DNA of 64,000 bases from Tersicoccus mangrovi. Its GTDB lineage: Bacteria; Actinomycetota; Actinomycetes; Actinomycetales; Micrococcaceae. The position numbers were made by a program, and so were the translations under genes. The stretch lies in the NCBI RefSeq assembly GCF_036881825.1, contig NZ_JBAJMW010000004.1, positions 248,001 to 312,000 on the forward strand, written 5' to 3'. The notes under the pieces were generated by a model. The model did no database searches. It was not told where the DNA came from and was given only the letters and a program-made list of their open reading frames with translations. Positions 8,235 to 17,172 of the stretch are shown here, one piece after another. The stretch's first letter is position 1. Every line of letters starts with the position of its first letter.

Positions 8235-8293
8235 TCTCGTGTCGGGCGCCGTGGTGGCCGGCGTTCATGCTGCCCGGCCGGCGTGGCCGGTTC

Positions 8294-10363
8294 TCAGGCG
8301 GGCAGGGCGTCCGGGTCGCTGTCCGAGGCGACGGCGGAGGCGACGGCGACGACCGCGGCCGCGGCGACGGCCGTCGTGACCGCCTCGACCTTCGCCGGGG
8401 AGGCCTCCAGGGCCTGGGGCCCGCTGCCCCGCGCCTCGAGCAGGCTCGTGACCGCGGCCGACTCCACGGGGTGGGAGAAGAAGTAGCCCTGCGCGAAGTC
8501 GCAGCCCAGGGATTTGAGTTCCTCGACGTGCTGGGACGTCTCGGTGCCCTCGGCGATCACCCGGATGCCGAGGTCGCGGGCGAGGTTCATGATCGTCGCG
8601 ATGATCTGCCGGCCGGTGTCCCCGCGGTCCAGCTGCGCCACGAAGGATCGGTCGATCTTCAGGGTGTCCATGGGGAAGCTGTGCAGGTATGCGAGCGAGG
8701 AGTACCCCGTCCCGAAGTCGTCGATGCTGACGAAGACGCCGAGCGCCTCGAGCTGGGCGAGCACCTCCTGGGTGTGCTGCGTGTTCGTCATGGACACGCT
8801 CTCGGTGATCTCCAGCTTCACGGTCTCGGGCCGGATCCCGGTCTCGGCCAGCACGCGCCCCACCTGCTCGGCGAAGTCGTACTGCGCGAACTGCCGGGCG
8901 GAGACGTTGACGGCCACGGTCAGCGGCGGCTCGGTGGGGAACTGCTCGTGCCAGTGGACCATGGTCCGGCAGGCCTCCCGCAGCACCCACATGCCGAGGA
9001 AGACGATCAGGCCGGTGTCCTCCGCGATCGGGATGAACTCGTCCGGGTACACCAGCTCGGTCGGCGACTTCTGCCACCGGACCAGGGCCTCGACGCCGAC
9101 GATTGCCCCGTCGTGCAGGGAGACGATCGGCTGGTAGTGCAGCACGAACTCCTCGGCCTGCAGGGCCTGCCGCATCCGGGACTCGAGCGAGAAGCGGCCC
9201 ACCGCCTGCTCGTGCATCACCGGATCGTAGATCTCGTACCGCCCCTTGCCCAGCACCTTCGCGCGGTACATCGCGAGGTCGGCCTGACGGAGGATGTCGT
9301 CCGTCGACTCGCCGCCGGTGCTGCTCGTGGCGATGCCGATGCTCGCACTGGCGAACAGCTCCTGCCCGTCGACCACGATCGCGGGCTCGAGCGCCTCCAT
9401 CATCCGCACGGCGGCACGCACGGCGTCGTTGACGCCCGTGATCCCGTCCAGCAGCACCGTGAACTCGTCACCGCCGAGCCGGGCCAGCGTGTCCCCCGCC
9501 CGCAGACAGGCGGCCCACCGGCGCGCGACCTCGACGATGACGGCGTCGCCGACCGGGTGGCCGAGGCTGTCGTTGAAGAGCTTGAACCGGTCGAGGTCGA
9601 GGAAGAGCACGGCGAACGCCGCGTGCTGGTCCCGGGCGGTGCGACTGACGGCGTGGGAGAGCCGGTCGGAGAACAGGGCGCGGTTGGGCAGGCCGGTGAG
9701 GGGGTCGTGGAGGGCGTCGTGCAACAGCCGGTCGCGGGCACGTTCGCGCTCGGCGACCCGACCCAGCTGGGCTCCGATCTTCGCGAGCAGGCGCAGGAGG
9801 GTCTCGTCCGGGTCGAGCGTCTGATCGGAGAAGAACTCGAGGACGGCCGTCACCTCGGAGCCCAGCAGGATCGGGAACGCGACCGCCGATCGCAGACCGG
9901 CGAAGCCGGCTGCCTCGGCACGCGTGAAGCTGGCGTCGACCATGATGTCGCTGACCCACGCGGGAGACCCACTGGCCAGGACGCTGCCCGGCAGGCCGTG
10001 CCCGACGGCGAAGCCGAAGTCGCCGGTCGCGTCGTAGAAGTCACGGAAGCGGCCCTCGTCCACGCCGTACCAGATGGAGGTGGACCGCAGCCGGCGGTGA
10101 GAGGGATCGGGCAGATAGGCGTGACCGATCTGCCAGTCGGTGTACTCGCACACCGTGCGCACCCCGACCTGCAGAGCCTCCTCGACGCTGCTCGACTGGT
10201 TGGCCGCGTCGGCGACCGCCTCGAGCAGGCGTAGTTGCTGCTGCTTGTGGTACAGATCCCGTACGCCCTGCTCGACGACGGCCTCGGCGGCGAGCCGGGC
10301 CTGCCGCTCCTGGTCGAGGAGCCGCTGCAGGATCTCGATCTGCGTCTGGGCCGGCGCAGTCAT
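8294..10363 (-). CDS. GAF-GGDEF-EAL cyclic-di-GMP turnover protein
   Basis: 689 residues from ATG 10363. A short coiled-coil (LQRLLDQERQARLAAEAVVEQ) leads to a GAF-like sensor (about 50-205), a GGDEF domain (about 215-375) and an EAL domain (about 385-640). The diguanylate cyclase site is intact (RLGGDEF), preceded by the product-inhibition I-site RAGD at the correct five-residue distance. The phosphodiesterase signature VGVEALVRW and IDDFGTGYSSL are also intact, so both activities are possible. The tail is Ala/Val-rich. It has no membrane segment. A GAF-ANTAR gene lies 264 bases upstream in the same direction. The 264-base gap shows only weak promoter-like bases. Confidence 0.92.
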   Translation of the reverse strand: MTAPAQTQIEILQRLLDQERQARLAAEAVVEQGVRDLYHKQQQLRLLEAVADAANQSSSVEEALQVGVRTVCEYTDWQIGHAYLPDPSHRRLRSTSIWYGVDEGRFRDFYDATGDFGFAVGHGLPGSVLASGSPAWVSDIMVDASFTRAEAAGFAGLRSAVAFPILLGSEVTAVLEFFSDQTLDPDETLLRLLAKIGAQLGRVAERERARDRLLHDALHDPLTGLPNRALFSDRLSHAVSRTARDQHAAFAVLFLDLDRFKLFNDSLGHPVGDAVIVEVARRWAACLRAGDTLARLGGDEFTVLLDGITGVNDAVRAAVRMMEALEPAIVVDGQELFASASIGIATSSTGGESTDDILRQADLAMYRAKVLGKGRYEIYDPVMHEQAVGRFSLESRMRQALQAEEFVLHYQPIVSLHDGAIVGVEALVRWQKSPTELVYPDEFIPIAEDTGLIVFLGMWVLREACRTMVHWHEQFPTEPPLTVAVNVSARQFAQYDFAEQVGRVLAETGIRPETVKLEITESVSMTNTQHTQEVLAQLEALGVFVSIDDFGTGYSSLAYLHSFPMDTLKIDRSFVAQLDRGDTGRQIIATIMNLARDLGIRVIAEGTETSQHVEELKSLGCDFAQGYFFSHPVESAAVTSLLEARGSGPQALEASPAKVEAVTTAVAAAAVVAVASAVASDSDPDALPA

Positions 10364-10627
10364 GCCGTTCTCATGCCCCCTTCGGGTCGGTGTGGAGCAG
10401 GCGGACTCGGGACGGCCGCCCCGCAGCACCGCGACGACGATGCGACGCCGGAGCGCGCGGGCAGGGTGGAGCTGTTCCCCATGATGGTTCCCCTGAGTGC
10501 ATGACGGTGTGGTGCGGCCCGGCGGCGACGTACACCGGCGGACACGGCTGAACTGCACTATCGGCAGCTCGGGCGCCTCCGTGAGGCATCACGGTGGACG
10601 ACTTCGCCCGGCTCCCTCACCGACGGG

Positions 10628-11356
10628 TCAGGGCAGTCCGCCGGTGTAGTTGACGTCCGCGGCAATGTCCTTGAGCTTCCGGTTCAGGTGCTGGCTCGCG
10701 GTGCGGAGCATGGCGAAGGCGTCGTCGGCGTCGATCCGGTGCTGCGCCATCAGGATGCCCACCGCGCTGCCGATCTGCCGGCTGCTGGTCAGGGCCTGCT
10801 GGTAGTGGGAGACGTCGAGCTCGTGCAGGCGCTGCTGGACGACGAGCGCCGCGAACGGGGCGAGGATCACCGCCTCGGCCACGTCCTGGTCCTTGAACGC
10901 GTGCCGGTGCGGCGAGTAGAAGTTGAGCGCGGCGCGGTCCTGCTGCGAGAGCGCCAGCCGGATGCTGAGCATGCTGTACACGCCCATCTGCTCGACGCAG
11001 GCGGCCGCGAAGGTGGGCCACCGGCCCTCGGACGACAGGTCGTCGCTGACCACGGCTCCGTCCTCGGTGCTGGCCTCGAGGCACGGGCCTTCCCCGGTCT
11101 CGTACTGGAGGGCGTCCACCGCCCGCGGCAACATCCCGGTGGAGGCGACCGTCACGGCGGCCCGCCCCTCCCGGATCAGGGGCACCCCGGCCTGGTCCGC
11201 GTGCGGCATCAGCCGCGCCGCCACGGCCACGAGCCGATCGGGGTCAGCGTGACCCGAGGCGCCGATCAACCGCGCCAGCGTCTGGAAACTCACTCCGACG
11301 GCGTCCGTCCCGGACGGGTGCCTGTCCTGCTCGTTGCTCTCCGGATATCCCCTCAC
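10628..11356 (-). CDS. GAF and ANTAR domain protein (RNA-binding antitermination regulator)
   Basis: 242 residues. Residues ~25-170 form a GAF domain (EGPCLEASTEDGAVVSDDL, WPTFAAACVEQMGVYSMLSIRL). Residues ~185-240 match ANTAR: SRQIGSAVGILMAQHRIDADDAFAMLR. ANTAR proteins bind paired RNA hairpins and prevent transcription termination in response to signals sensed by the partner domain. The start is GTG 11356; a downstream GTG near VGVSFQTL is an alternative because no good ribosome binding site is visible. The GGDEF-EAL gene downstream could be a target; the intervening 264 bases show no clear twin-hairpin ANTAR site. Confidence 0.88.
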   Translation of the reverse strand: MRGYPESNEQDRHPSGTDAVGVSFQTLARLIGASGHADPDRLVAVAARLMPHADQAGVPLIREGRAAVTVASTGMLPRAVDALQYETGEGPCLEASTEDGAVVSDDLSSEGRWPTFAAACVEQMGVYSMLSIRLALSQQDRAALNFYSPHRHAFKDQDVAEAVILAPFAALVVQQRLHELDVSHYQQALTSSRQIGSAVGILMAQHRIDADDAFAMLRTASQHLNRKLKDIAADVNYTGGLP

Positions 11357-11461
11357 CGAAGCCGACGCCGCTGCTTGACGTCGGTGCCGGTCCGGGGTGG
11401 GCCGGGCCCGGCACTGCGCCCATCATGCCGCATCGGCGGGCTCACCAGAACAGCAGGGCGC

Positions 11462-12496
11462 CTAGCGCTGCGGTTCGACGATCGTCATCCCGGCCGCGGT
11501 CGCCCGGTCGTACCCGGGCAGTGCAGCGGCCGCCTCCTCCAGGCCGATGGTCCGGCCGACCAGGCGCTGCGGAGCCAGGGACCCGTCCTGGATGAGCGCC
11601 ATCATGCCCGGGTAGTCCGCCGCCGCCATCCCGTGGCTGCCCAGGATGTCCAGTTCCCAGGCGATGACCCGGTCCATGGGCACCCGCGGCAGCCCGTCGA
11701 CCGGGGGCAGCAGGCCGATCTGCACGTGCCGGCCCCGGCGGCGCAGGCTGCGGACCGCGTCGGCGCACGTCTGTTCGCTGCCGACGGCGTCGACGGCCAC
11801 ATCGCTGCCGCCGTCGGTCAGCTCTGCGACGGCCGCGGGGACGTGCCCGTCGGCGAGCAGGGTGTGGTCCGCGCCCAGGTCGGCGGCGACGGCGAGCGCG
11901 TCGGGGTTCCGGTCCACCGCGATCACCCTCGCGCCGAGGGCGTGAGCAATCATCACGGCGCTCAGCCCCACGCCGCCGGCGCCGACGACGGTGACCCATT
12001 CCCCTGCGGCCAGCCCGACGCGGCCGACGAGGGCCCGGTACGCGGTGGCGAACCGGCAGCCGAGGCTCGCCGCGGTCGTGAAGTCGACGGTCTCGGGGAC
12101 GGCGACCAGGTTGGTGTCGGCGGCATGCAGGGCGACGTACTGCGCGAACGAGCCCCAGTGCGTGAAGCCGGGCTGCTGCTGGTCCGGGCACACCTGGGCG
12201 TTGCCGCTGCGGCACCACGCGCACCGCCCGCAGCCGCACACGAACGGGACCGTGACCCGGTTCCCGACGGCCCAGCGCGTCACCCCGGCCCCGACCTCGG
12301 ACACCACGCCGGCCAGCTCGTGCCCGGGAACGTGCGGGAACGCGATGTCGTCGTGCCCGGCCCACGCGTGCCAGTCGCTGCGGCACATCCCCGTGGCCCG
12401 CACCTGGACGACGACGCCGCCGTCGGGCGCGGACGGGCGCTCCACCTCCCGTACCTCGGGCTGGGACCGGACCGCATCGATGAGGACAGCACGCAT
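11462..12496 (-). CDS. Zinc-dependent alcohol dehydrogenase (MDR family)
   Basis: 344 residues. Catalytic zinc ligands: Cys in TGMCRSDWH and the GHE motif in VPGHELAGVV. The structural zinc cysteines are CGCGRCAWCRSGNAQVC. The cofactor site is VTVVGAGGVGLSAVMIA with VIAVDRN, the Asp favouring NAD. It should oxidise primary alcohols or reduce aldehydes; the substrate is unspecified. Start ATG 12496. A TetR gene diverges 102 bases away and may regulate it. Confidence 0.9.
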   Translation of the reverse strand: MRAVLIDAVRSQPEVREVERPSAPDGGVVVQVRATGMCRSDWHAWAGHDDIAFPHVPGHELAGVVSEVGAGVTRWAVGNRVTVPFVCGCGRCAWCRSGNAQVCPDQQQPGFTHWGSFAQYVALHAADTNLVAVPETVDFTTAASLGCRFATAYRALVGRVGLAAGEWVTVVGAGGVGLSAVMIAHALGARVIAVDRNPDALAVAADLGADHTLLADGHVPAAVAELTDGGSDVAVDAVGSEQTCADAVRSLRRRGRHVQIGLLPPVDGLPRVPMDRVIAWELDILGSHGMAAADYPGMMALIQDGSLAPQRLVGRTIGLEEAAAALPGYDRATAAGMTIVEPQR

Positions 12497-12598
12497 GCGT
12501 GCACCGTACCGCGGGCCGACCGGCGCCCCGGCCCGGCCCATGCCCGGCCCATGCGGGCAACGCGGCACGCCGGCGCCGGCGCGTACGCTGACAGGGCC

Positions 12599-13171
12599 AT
12601 GACCCCGACTCCTCCACGCCGGCTCCGCAGGGACGCCGCCGAGAACGCCGAGCGCCTCCTCGCCGCGGCCGCCCGCGCAGGCCTGGCCCGCGGGGAGTTC
12701 GTCCCGCTGGAACAGATCGCCGCCGAGGCCGGCGTCGGGATCGGCACCCTGTACCGCCGCTATCCGAACCGGGAGGCCCTGCTCGAGGCGCTGGCCGTGC
12801 GCGCCTACCGGCTGATCCTGGCCGAGGCCGAGGACGCCCTGACGTCGGGCGAGACCGGGCTCGACGCCGTCAGCCGCTTCCTGATCCAGACCTTCGCCCA
12901 TCGCGACGACCTCGTCCTGCCGCTGCACGGCGCGCCGATGACCGAGGGGACGGAGTCCGCCGACCTGCGGGCGCGGATGCAGCGGACCATGGGCGCGATC
13001 CTGCGGCGCGGGCACGACGACGGCACCGTCCGGCCCGACGTCGACGGCGGCACCGTCGTCCGCTTCGGCGCGATGCTCGCCCAGCCGATGTCCAACGTCC
13101 CCGGCTGGGAGCGCGTCGCCGCCGAGCAGCGCGCCGTCTTCCTGCGCGGCATCGCCGCCGATCGCGGCTGA
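12599..13171 (+). CDS. TetR-family transcriptional regulator
   Basis: 190 residues with the HTH in the first 60 (RRDAAENAERLLAAAARAGL, FVPLEQIAAEAGVGIGTLYRRYPNREALLEA), then a DHA2/QacR-like ligand domain containing RMQRTMGAILRRGHDDGTVRPDVDGGTVV. The ATG at 12599 lies 9 bases after a TACGCT -10-like element, so a leaderless transcript is likely. It diverges from the zinc alcohol dehydrogenase and precedes an oxidoreductase in the same direction; either may be its target. Confidence 0.88.
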   Translation: MTPTPPRRLRRDAAENAERLLAAAARAGLARGEFVPLEQIAAEAGVGIGTLYRRYPNREALLEALAVRAYRLILAEAEDALTSGETGLDAVSRFLIQTFAHRDDLVLPLHGAPMTEGTESADLRARMQRTMGAILRRGHDDGTVRPDVDGGTVVRFGAMLAQPMSNVPGWERVAAEQRAVFLRGIAADRG

Positions 13172-13233
13172 CCCGGACCGCGCCGACCCACGTTCGAGCC
13201 CTCACGGGGCGTGGAACGAGGCGGAGGAATAAA

Positions 13234-13249
13234 CGGAGGAAAACCTCCG
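13234..13249. promoter_or_regulatory. 16-bp palindrome, probable operator of the quinone oxidoreductase gene
   Basis: CGGAGG-AAAA-CCTCCG is a perfect palindrome 61 bases before the oxidoreductase ATG. It is followed at once by CTATGG, a possible -10, so a bound repressor would block the promoter. A second GGAGG half-site lies just upstream (13223-13227). The binding protein could be the adjacent TetR; this is inference. Confidence 0.6.
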
Positions 13250-13310
13250 CTATGGGTGGGTGCCGGCGACGTGCCGGCGAGGCAGTCCCACCGCGAGAAG
13301 GCGAAACATC

Positions 13311-14258
13311 ATGAAGGCAGTACGATTCCACACCTACGGCGACGCCGACGTCCTGCGCTACGAGGACGTGTCGATCCCCGAACCCGGCGCCGGCCAGGTC
13401 CGCCTGCGCGTCGCGGCCACCACGTTCAACCCGGTCGACGCCGGCATCCGCGCCGGCGGCCTGCAGGAGCCCTTCCCGGTCCAGCTCCCCCACACGCCCG
13501 GTATCGACGTCGCCGGCACCGTCGACGCCCTGGGCGACGGCGTCGACACCGTCGCCGTCGGGGACCGGGTGATCGGTTTCCTGCCGATGGCCGCCACCGG
13601 CGCCTCCGCCGAGTACGTCCTCGCCCCGGCGGACGTCCTGACGGCCGCCCCGACCGGCGTGGAGCTCGCCGACGCGGCAGCCCTGCCCTCCGTGGGGCTC
13701 ACCGCCCGGCAGGCCCTCTTCGAGCTGGGCGAGCTGACGGCGGGCCAGCGGGTTCTCATCACGGGGGCCGGGGGCGCCGTCGGGGCGTATGCCGTGCAGC
13801 TGGCGCACCGCGCCGGCGCCTACGTCATCGCCACGGCGAGTCCGCGCAGCGCCGACCGCGTCCGGGCGGCCGGGGCGGACGAGGTGGTCGACCACACCGC
13901 GGGCGACGTCGCCGCGGCCGTGACGGAGCCCGTCGACCTGCTGCTCAACCTCGCGCCGATCGACCCGGACGAGCTGGCCCGCCAGGCAGGACTCGTGCGC
14001 GACGGCGGCGCGGTCGTGAACACGACCGTGTGGATGCAGGCGCCGAGCGACCAGGCGCGGGGCGTCCGCGGACTGAACGTGTTCGTCCGCAGCGACGCCA
14101 CTCAGCTGGCCGAGCTCGTCACCGCGGTCGATCGCGGGGAGCTGCACATCGACGTCAGCCGCCGGATCAGCCTCGAGGAGCTGCCGGCGCTGCACGCGGA
14201 GGCCTCGACCACGCCGATCTCCGGGAAGGTCGTCGTCACCGTGCCGGAGGCCGCCTGA
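13311..14258 (+). CDS. NADPH:quinone oxidoreductase-like MDR enzyme
   Basis: 315 residues, no zinc ligands. The start MKAVRFHTYGDADVLRYEDV and FNPVDAGIRAGG are typical of the zeta-crystallin/Qor group. The nucleotide-binding loop is LITGAGGAVGAYAVQLAH. The C-terminus HAEASTTPISGKVVVTV is also typical. Likely a one- or two-electron reductase of quinones or enones using NADPH. GAGAAGG precedes the ATG by about nine bases. Upstream lies a 16-bp operator-like palindrome, suggesting induction by a small toxic compound. Confidence 0.88.
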   Translation: MKAVRFHTYGDADVLRYEDVSIPEPGAGQVRLRVAATTFNPVDAGIRAGGLQEPFPVQLPHTPGIDVAGTVDALGDGVDTVAVGDRVIGFLPMAATGASAEYVLAPADVLTAAPTGVELADAAALPSVGLTARQALFELGELTAGQRVLITGAGGAVGAYAVQLAHRAGAYVIATASPRSADRVRAAGADEVVDHTAGDVAAAVTEPVDLLLNLAPIDPDELARQAGLVRDGGAVVNTTVWMQAPSDQARGVRGLNVFVRSDATQLAELVTAVDRGELHIDVSRRISLEELPALHAEASTTPISGKVVVTVPEAA

Positions 14259-14275
14259 GTGCCCTCAGCCGGTGG

Positions 14276-15055
14276 TCACGACGTCCGGAGCGCGACCCGA
14301 TCGCCCGCCCTCCGGGCGGAGACCGCCGTCACCCCGACCGCGACGACGATCGCCACGATCGCGACGCCGCTGACCATGTCGGTGCCGAGCCCGAGGCCGC
14401 CCCGGGCCGGAGGGAGCGCGAGCCAGTCGGCGAGCGACGCACCGACGGGGCGGGTGAGCACGTAGGCCGTCCAGAACGCGGCGACCGCGCCGAGGACCCG
14501 GCTGAGTCGCAGCCCGATGACCACCGCCATCGCGGCGATGAAGACGAGGGCCGCCGTGAAGTAGCCCAGGTGCAGCGTGGCGGCGGCGAGGTCGCCGGCC
14601 GAGGTGCCGAGGGCGAAGGTGGCCACGACCGCGGCCCAGTAGAACGCCTCGCGACGCGGGCGGTCGACGGTGTGCACGTCGAGGGTCCCCTCGACACGAC
14701 GCCAGGCGGCGAAGACGGCGAGCAGCGCCACCAGGAACACCGGGGTCGAGACCGCGTACGGGATCCCGAAGGCGACGTGCACGACATCGGCGACCATGGT
14801 GCCGAACACGCCGACCATCGCGACGGTGCCCCAGTACAGCCAGCGCCGGTACCGGCGGGCTCGGAACTGCACGGCGAGGACGATGACGAACAGGACCGCC
14901 GTGGTCAGCACGACCGGTACCGGATCGAATCGGGTGACGAGGAAGTCGGAGAGCGCCTCACCCATCCCGGTGGTGAGCACCTTGATCACCCAGAACGACG
15001 TCGTCGGCTCGGGGACCTTGACCGCGCGCGGGGACTGCGGGGTCGACGTCGTCAT
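14276..15055 (-). CDS. COG4705 family multi-pass membrane protein
   Basis: 259 residues. KVPEPTTSFWVIKVLTTGMGEALSDFLV is the signature start of this predicted membrane-anchored family, followed by roughly seven hydrophobic segments with internally similar motifs (TTSFWVIKVLTTGMGE..., FYWAAVVATFALGTSAGD...), suggesting an internal duplication. The family has no established function. The ATG at 15055 is preceded by AGGAGGATCTCC. It stands alone, converging with the quinone reductase gene. Confidence 0.78.
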   Translation of the reverse strand: MTTSTPQSPRAVKVPEPTTSFWVIKVLTTGMGEALSDFLVTRFDPVPVVLTTAVLFVIVLAVQFRARRYRRWLYWGTVAMVGVFGTMVADVVHVAFGIPYAVSTPVFLVALLAVFAAWRRVEGTLDVHTVDRPRREAFYWAAVVATFALGTSAGDLAAATLHLGYFTAALVFIAAMAVVIGLRLSRVLGAVAAFWTAYVLTRPVGASLADWLALPPARGGLGLGTDMVSGVAIVAIVVAVGVTAVSARRAGDRVALRTS

Positions 15056-15153
15056 GGAGATCCTCCTGGGAGCCGGCGGAGTGGGCGATGCCACTCTCGC
15101 CCGGCGCGACCAAGATTCGGCCAAGATATGACGCACCGGGCTGCGAGCGCCGG

Positions 15154-16035
15154 TCAGGCCTCCGGGATCGCGACGGCGAATCGCTCCTCGCGGGCGACGT
15201 CGGGATCCGGGCCGCTGCGCACACCCGTGTCGAGGGCGTCGACGGCGGCGATCTCGTCGTCGCTCAGTTCGAAGTCGAACACGGCGAAGTTCTCGGCGAT
15301 GCGGCCCGGGTCGACCGACTTGGGGATCGCCGACCGGCCCTCCTGCAGGTGCCACCGCAGCATCACCTGGGCCGGGCTCTTCTCGTGCGCCCGGGCGATC
15401 TCCCCGATCGTCGCGTCCTCCATGACGTTCTTCCGGTCCTCACCCCAGCCCGGGTAGAAGGTGATGCCGCCGATGGGCGACCACGCCTGGGTGAGGATGC
15501 CGTGCTCGGCGTCGGCGGCCTGCGCGTCGTGCTGCGCGAAGTAGGGGTGCAGCTCGATCTGGTTGACGGCGGGCACGACGTCGGTCTCGGCGAGCAGCCG
15601 GTCGAGGTGGCGCGGCGTGAAGTTGCTGACGCCGATGGCCCGGACCTTCCCCTCGGCCAGCAGGGTCTCGAGGCCCCGGTAGGCGGCGATGGTCTTCTCG
15701 AAGCGGTCAGGGGCCGGCTGGTGGAGGATCAGCAGGTCCAGGTGGTCGACGCCGAGCTTGGCGACGGCCTTCTCCCAGGCGTGCAGTGTCTCGTCGTGAC
15801 CGAAGTCGCTGACCCAGACCTTCGTCTCGATGAACACGTCGTCCCGGTCGACGCCGGAGCGGCGGATGCCCTCCCCGACCTCGCGTTCGTTGCCGTAGAT
15901 GGCGGCGGTGTCGATGTGGCGGTAGCCGGTGGCGAGCGCGGCCTCGACGGCCGCCGTCGTCTCCTCCGGCGGGCTCTGGAAGACGCCGAGCCCGAGAGCC
16001 GGCATGGTGACGCCGTTGTTGAGGGTGAGATCCAT
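15154..16035 (-). CDS. Aldo/keto reductase (AKR5 / 2,5-diketogluconate reductase type)
   Basis: 293 residues. It begins with LTLNNGVTMPALGLGVFQ. The catalytic tetrad is visible: Asp and Tyr in DTAAIYGNE, Lys in FIETKVW and His in LILHQP. The NADPH site includes PKSVDPGRIAEN. It reduces aldehydes or ketones with NADPH. Start at ATG 16035 because GGAAGG then lies seven bases upstream; an ATG two codons earlier (16041) is too close to it. It diverges from an orphan MmyB-like domain gene. Confidence 0.9.
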   Translation of the reverse strand: MDLTLNNGVTMPALGLGVFQSPPEETTAAVEAALATGYRHIDTAAIYGNEREVGEGIRRSGVDRDDVFIETKVWVSDFGHDETLHAWEKAVAKLGVDHLDLLILHQPAPDRFEKTIAAYRGLETLLAEGKVRAIGVSNFTPRHLDRLLAETDVVPAVNQIELHPYFAQHDAQAADAEHGILTQAWSPIGGITFYPGWGEDRKNVMEDATIGEIARAHEKSPAQVMLRWHLQEGRSAIPKSVDPGRIAENFAVFDFELSDDEIAAVDALDTGVRSGPDPDVAREERFAVAIPEA

Positions 16036-16180
16036 GGTCATGCCTTCCACGGTAGGGACGAGGGGCGCGGGCTGGGAGGGCACGTCAGTACCCCTCAGGA
16101 ACGCTCGTCCGGACCGGCCACCGCGGTCACGCGTACCGCCCGTGCCTCCCAGCGGCGGCCTGCCGCCGTAGCGTGGAGGC

Positions 16181-16543
16181 ATGACACACACGGAGGACGC
16201 CGGCAGGAATCCGTACGACAAGGACCTCACCGACCTCGTCGGGGAACTGTCCACCCGCAGCGAGGAGTTCCGCACGCGCTGGGTGCGGCACGACGTCACG
16301 TACCACCGCACCGGGCGCAAACGCCTCCACCACCCCGTCGTCGGCGACCTCGACCTCAGCTTCGAGGCCCTCGAACTGGCCGCGGATCCCGGTCTGCGCA
16401 TCAACGTGTACACCGCCGATCCCGGGACTCCGGCCGAGGACGGCCTCAAGGTCCTCGCGAGCTGGGTCGCGACGCAGCGCGCGGCCGCGCGGGACGCAGC
16501 GATGGACGCGGAGGCGGACGAGTCGACGGCCTCGCACGGGTGA
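16181..16543 (+). CDS. Orphan C-terminal half of an MmyB-like regulator ligand-binding domain
   Basis: 120 residues. NPYDKDLTDLVGELSTRSEEF, the WVRHDV segment and KRLHHPVVGDLDLSFEALEL match the C-terminal half of the ligand-binding domain of XRE-MmyB transcription regulators. The N-terminal helix-turn-helix and the first half of that domain are absent, and no remnant is seen upstream. The gene still has its own signals: TAGCGT 6 bases before the ATG and GGAGG within that gap. It may be a trimmed remnant that is still expressed, or a stand-alone ligand binder. Confidence 0.72.
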   Translation: MTHTEDAGRNPYDKDLTDLVGELSTRSEEFRTRWVRHDVTYHRTGRKRLHHPVVGDLDLSFEALELAADPGLRINVYTADPGTPAEDGLKVLASWVATQRAAARDAAMDAEADESTASHG

Positions 16544-16571
16544 CGTCCGCGGCTGTGTCAGGCTGGGCACC

Positions 16572-17066
16572 ATGACCCGGCCCCTGCGCGTCTCCGACAG
16601 CATCGACATCGACGCGCCCGCCGCGGCGATCTACCGCGAGGTGGCCGACCCCGCACAGATGGGCCGGTGGAGCCCGGAGAACCAGGGCACCCGCGACGCG
16701 AGCCGCGGCCCGCTGGCCGTGGGTGACCGGTTCGTCGGCCGCAACAAGCGCGGCGCCGCCCGCTGGTCGACGACCTGCGTGGTCACCGCGGCCGATCCCG
16801 GGCAGCGCTTCGCGTTCCGCGTCGTGCGGATCGGACCCGTCCGCCCGCTGATCAGCGCACCCATCGCCACGTGGGAGTACACCTTCGAGCCCACGGCCGG
16901 CGGAACCCGGGTCACCGAGACCTGGCAGGACGACCGCACGAGGTGGCCCGACGCCCTGGCCGCGCGGTTCGACCGCTTGGTCACCGGGGGCCGCCTGTTC
17001 CACGAGTTCCAGGCCGGCAACATCCGTCGCACGCTCGCCCGACTCAAGGCCGACCTGGAGGGTTGA
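16572..17066 (+). CDS. SRPBCC (START/polyketide-cyclase-like) family protein
   Basis: 164 residues: SIDIDAPAAAIYREVADPAQMGRWSPE is the classic opening strand-helix of the SRPBCC fold, and the long C-terminal helix (FHEFQAGNIRRTLARLKADLEG) closes it. Such proteins bind hydrophobic ligands in a deep cavity; some are toxins of the Rv0910 type. No ligand can be assigned. It follows the MmyB-fragment gene by 28 bases and may be co-transcribed. Confidence 0.82.
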   Translation: MTRPLRVSDSIDIDAPAAAIYREVADPAQMGRWSPENQGTRDASRGPLAVGDRFVGRNKRGAARWSTTCVVTAADPGQRFAFRVVRIGPVRPLISAPIATWEYTFEPTAGGTRVTETWQDDRTRWPDALAARFDRLVTGGRLFHEFQAGNIRRTLARLKADLEG

Positions 17067-17142
17067 TCGCCCCGCACGGGCACACGGCAGGGACCGACAC
17101 GGGCCGCCGGCGGTCGACGCGGGCGCCGACGCCGACCCAGCG

Positions 17143-17172
17143 GTCAGCGCCGGGTCAGCGCCGGGTCAGCGC
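17143..17172. repeat. Short tandem repeat across the stop codon of the MocR gene
   Basis: The 11-bp unit GTCAGCGCCGG occurs two full times (17143-17153, 17154-17164) and a third time in part. The third copy contains the TCA that is the stop of the minus-strand regulator, so copy number changes would add or remove non-coding DNA only. Confidence 0.6.

Noticed and set aside
10688..13171. 827-residue plus-strand open frame
   Set aside because: Only its last 190 residues (TetR, from 12599) are a real protein; the rest is open by chance opposite the ANTAR and alcohol dehydrogenase genes in high-GC DNA.
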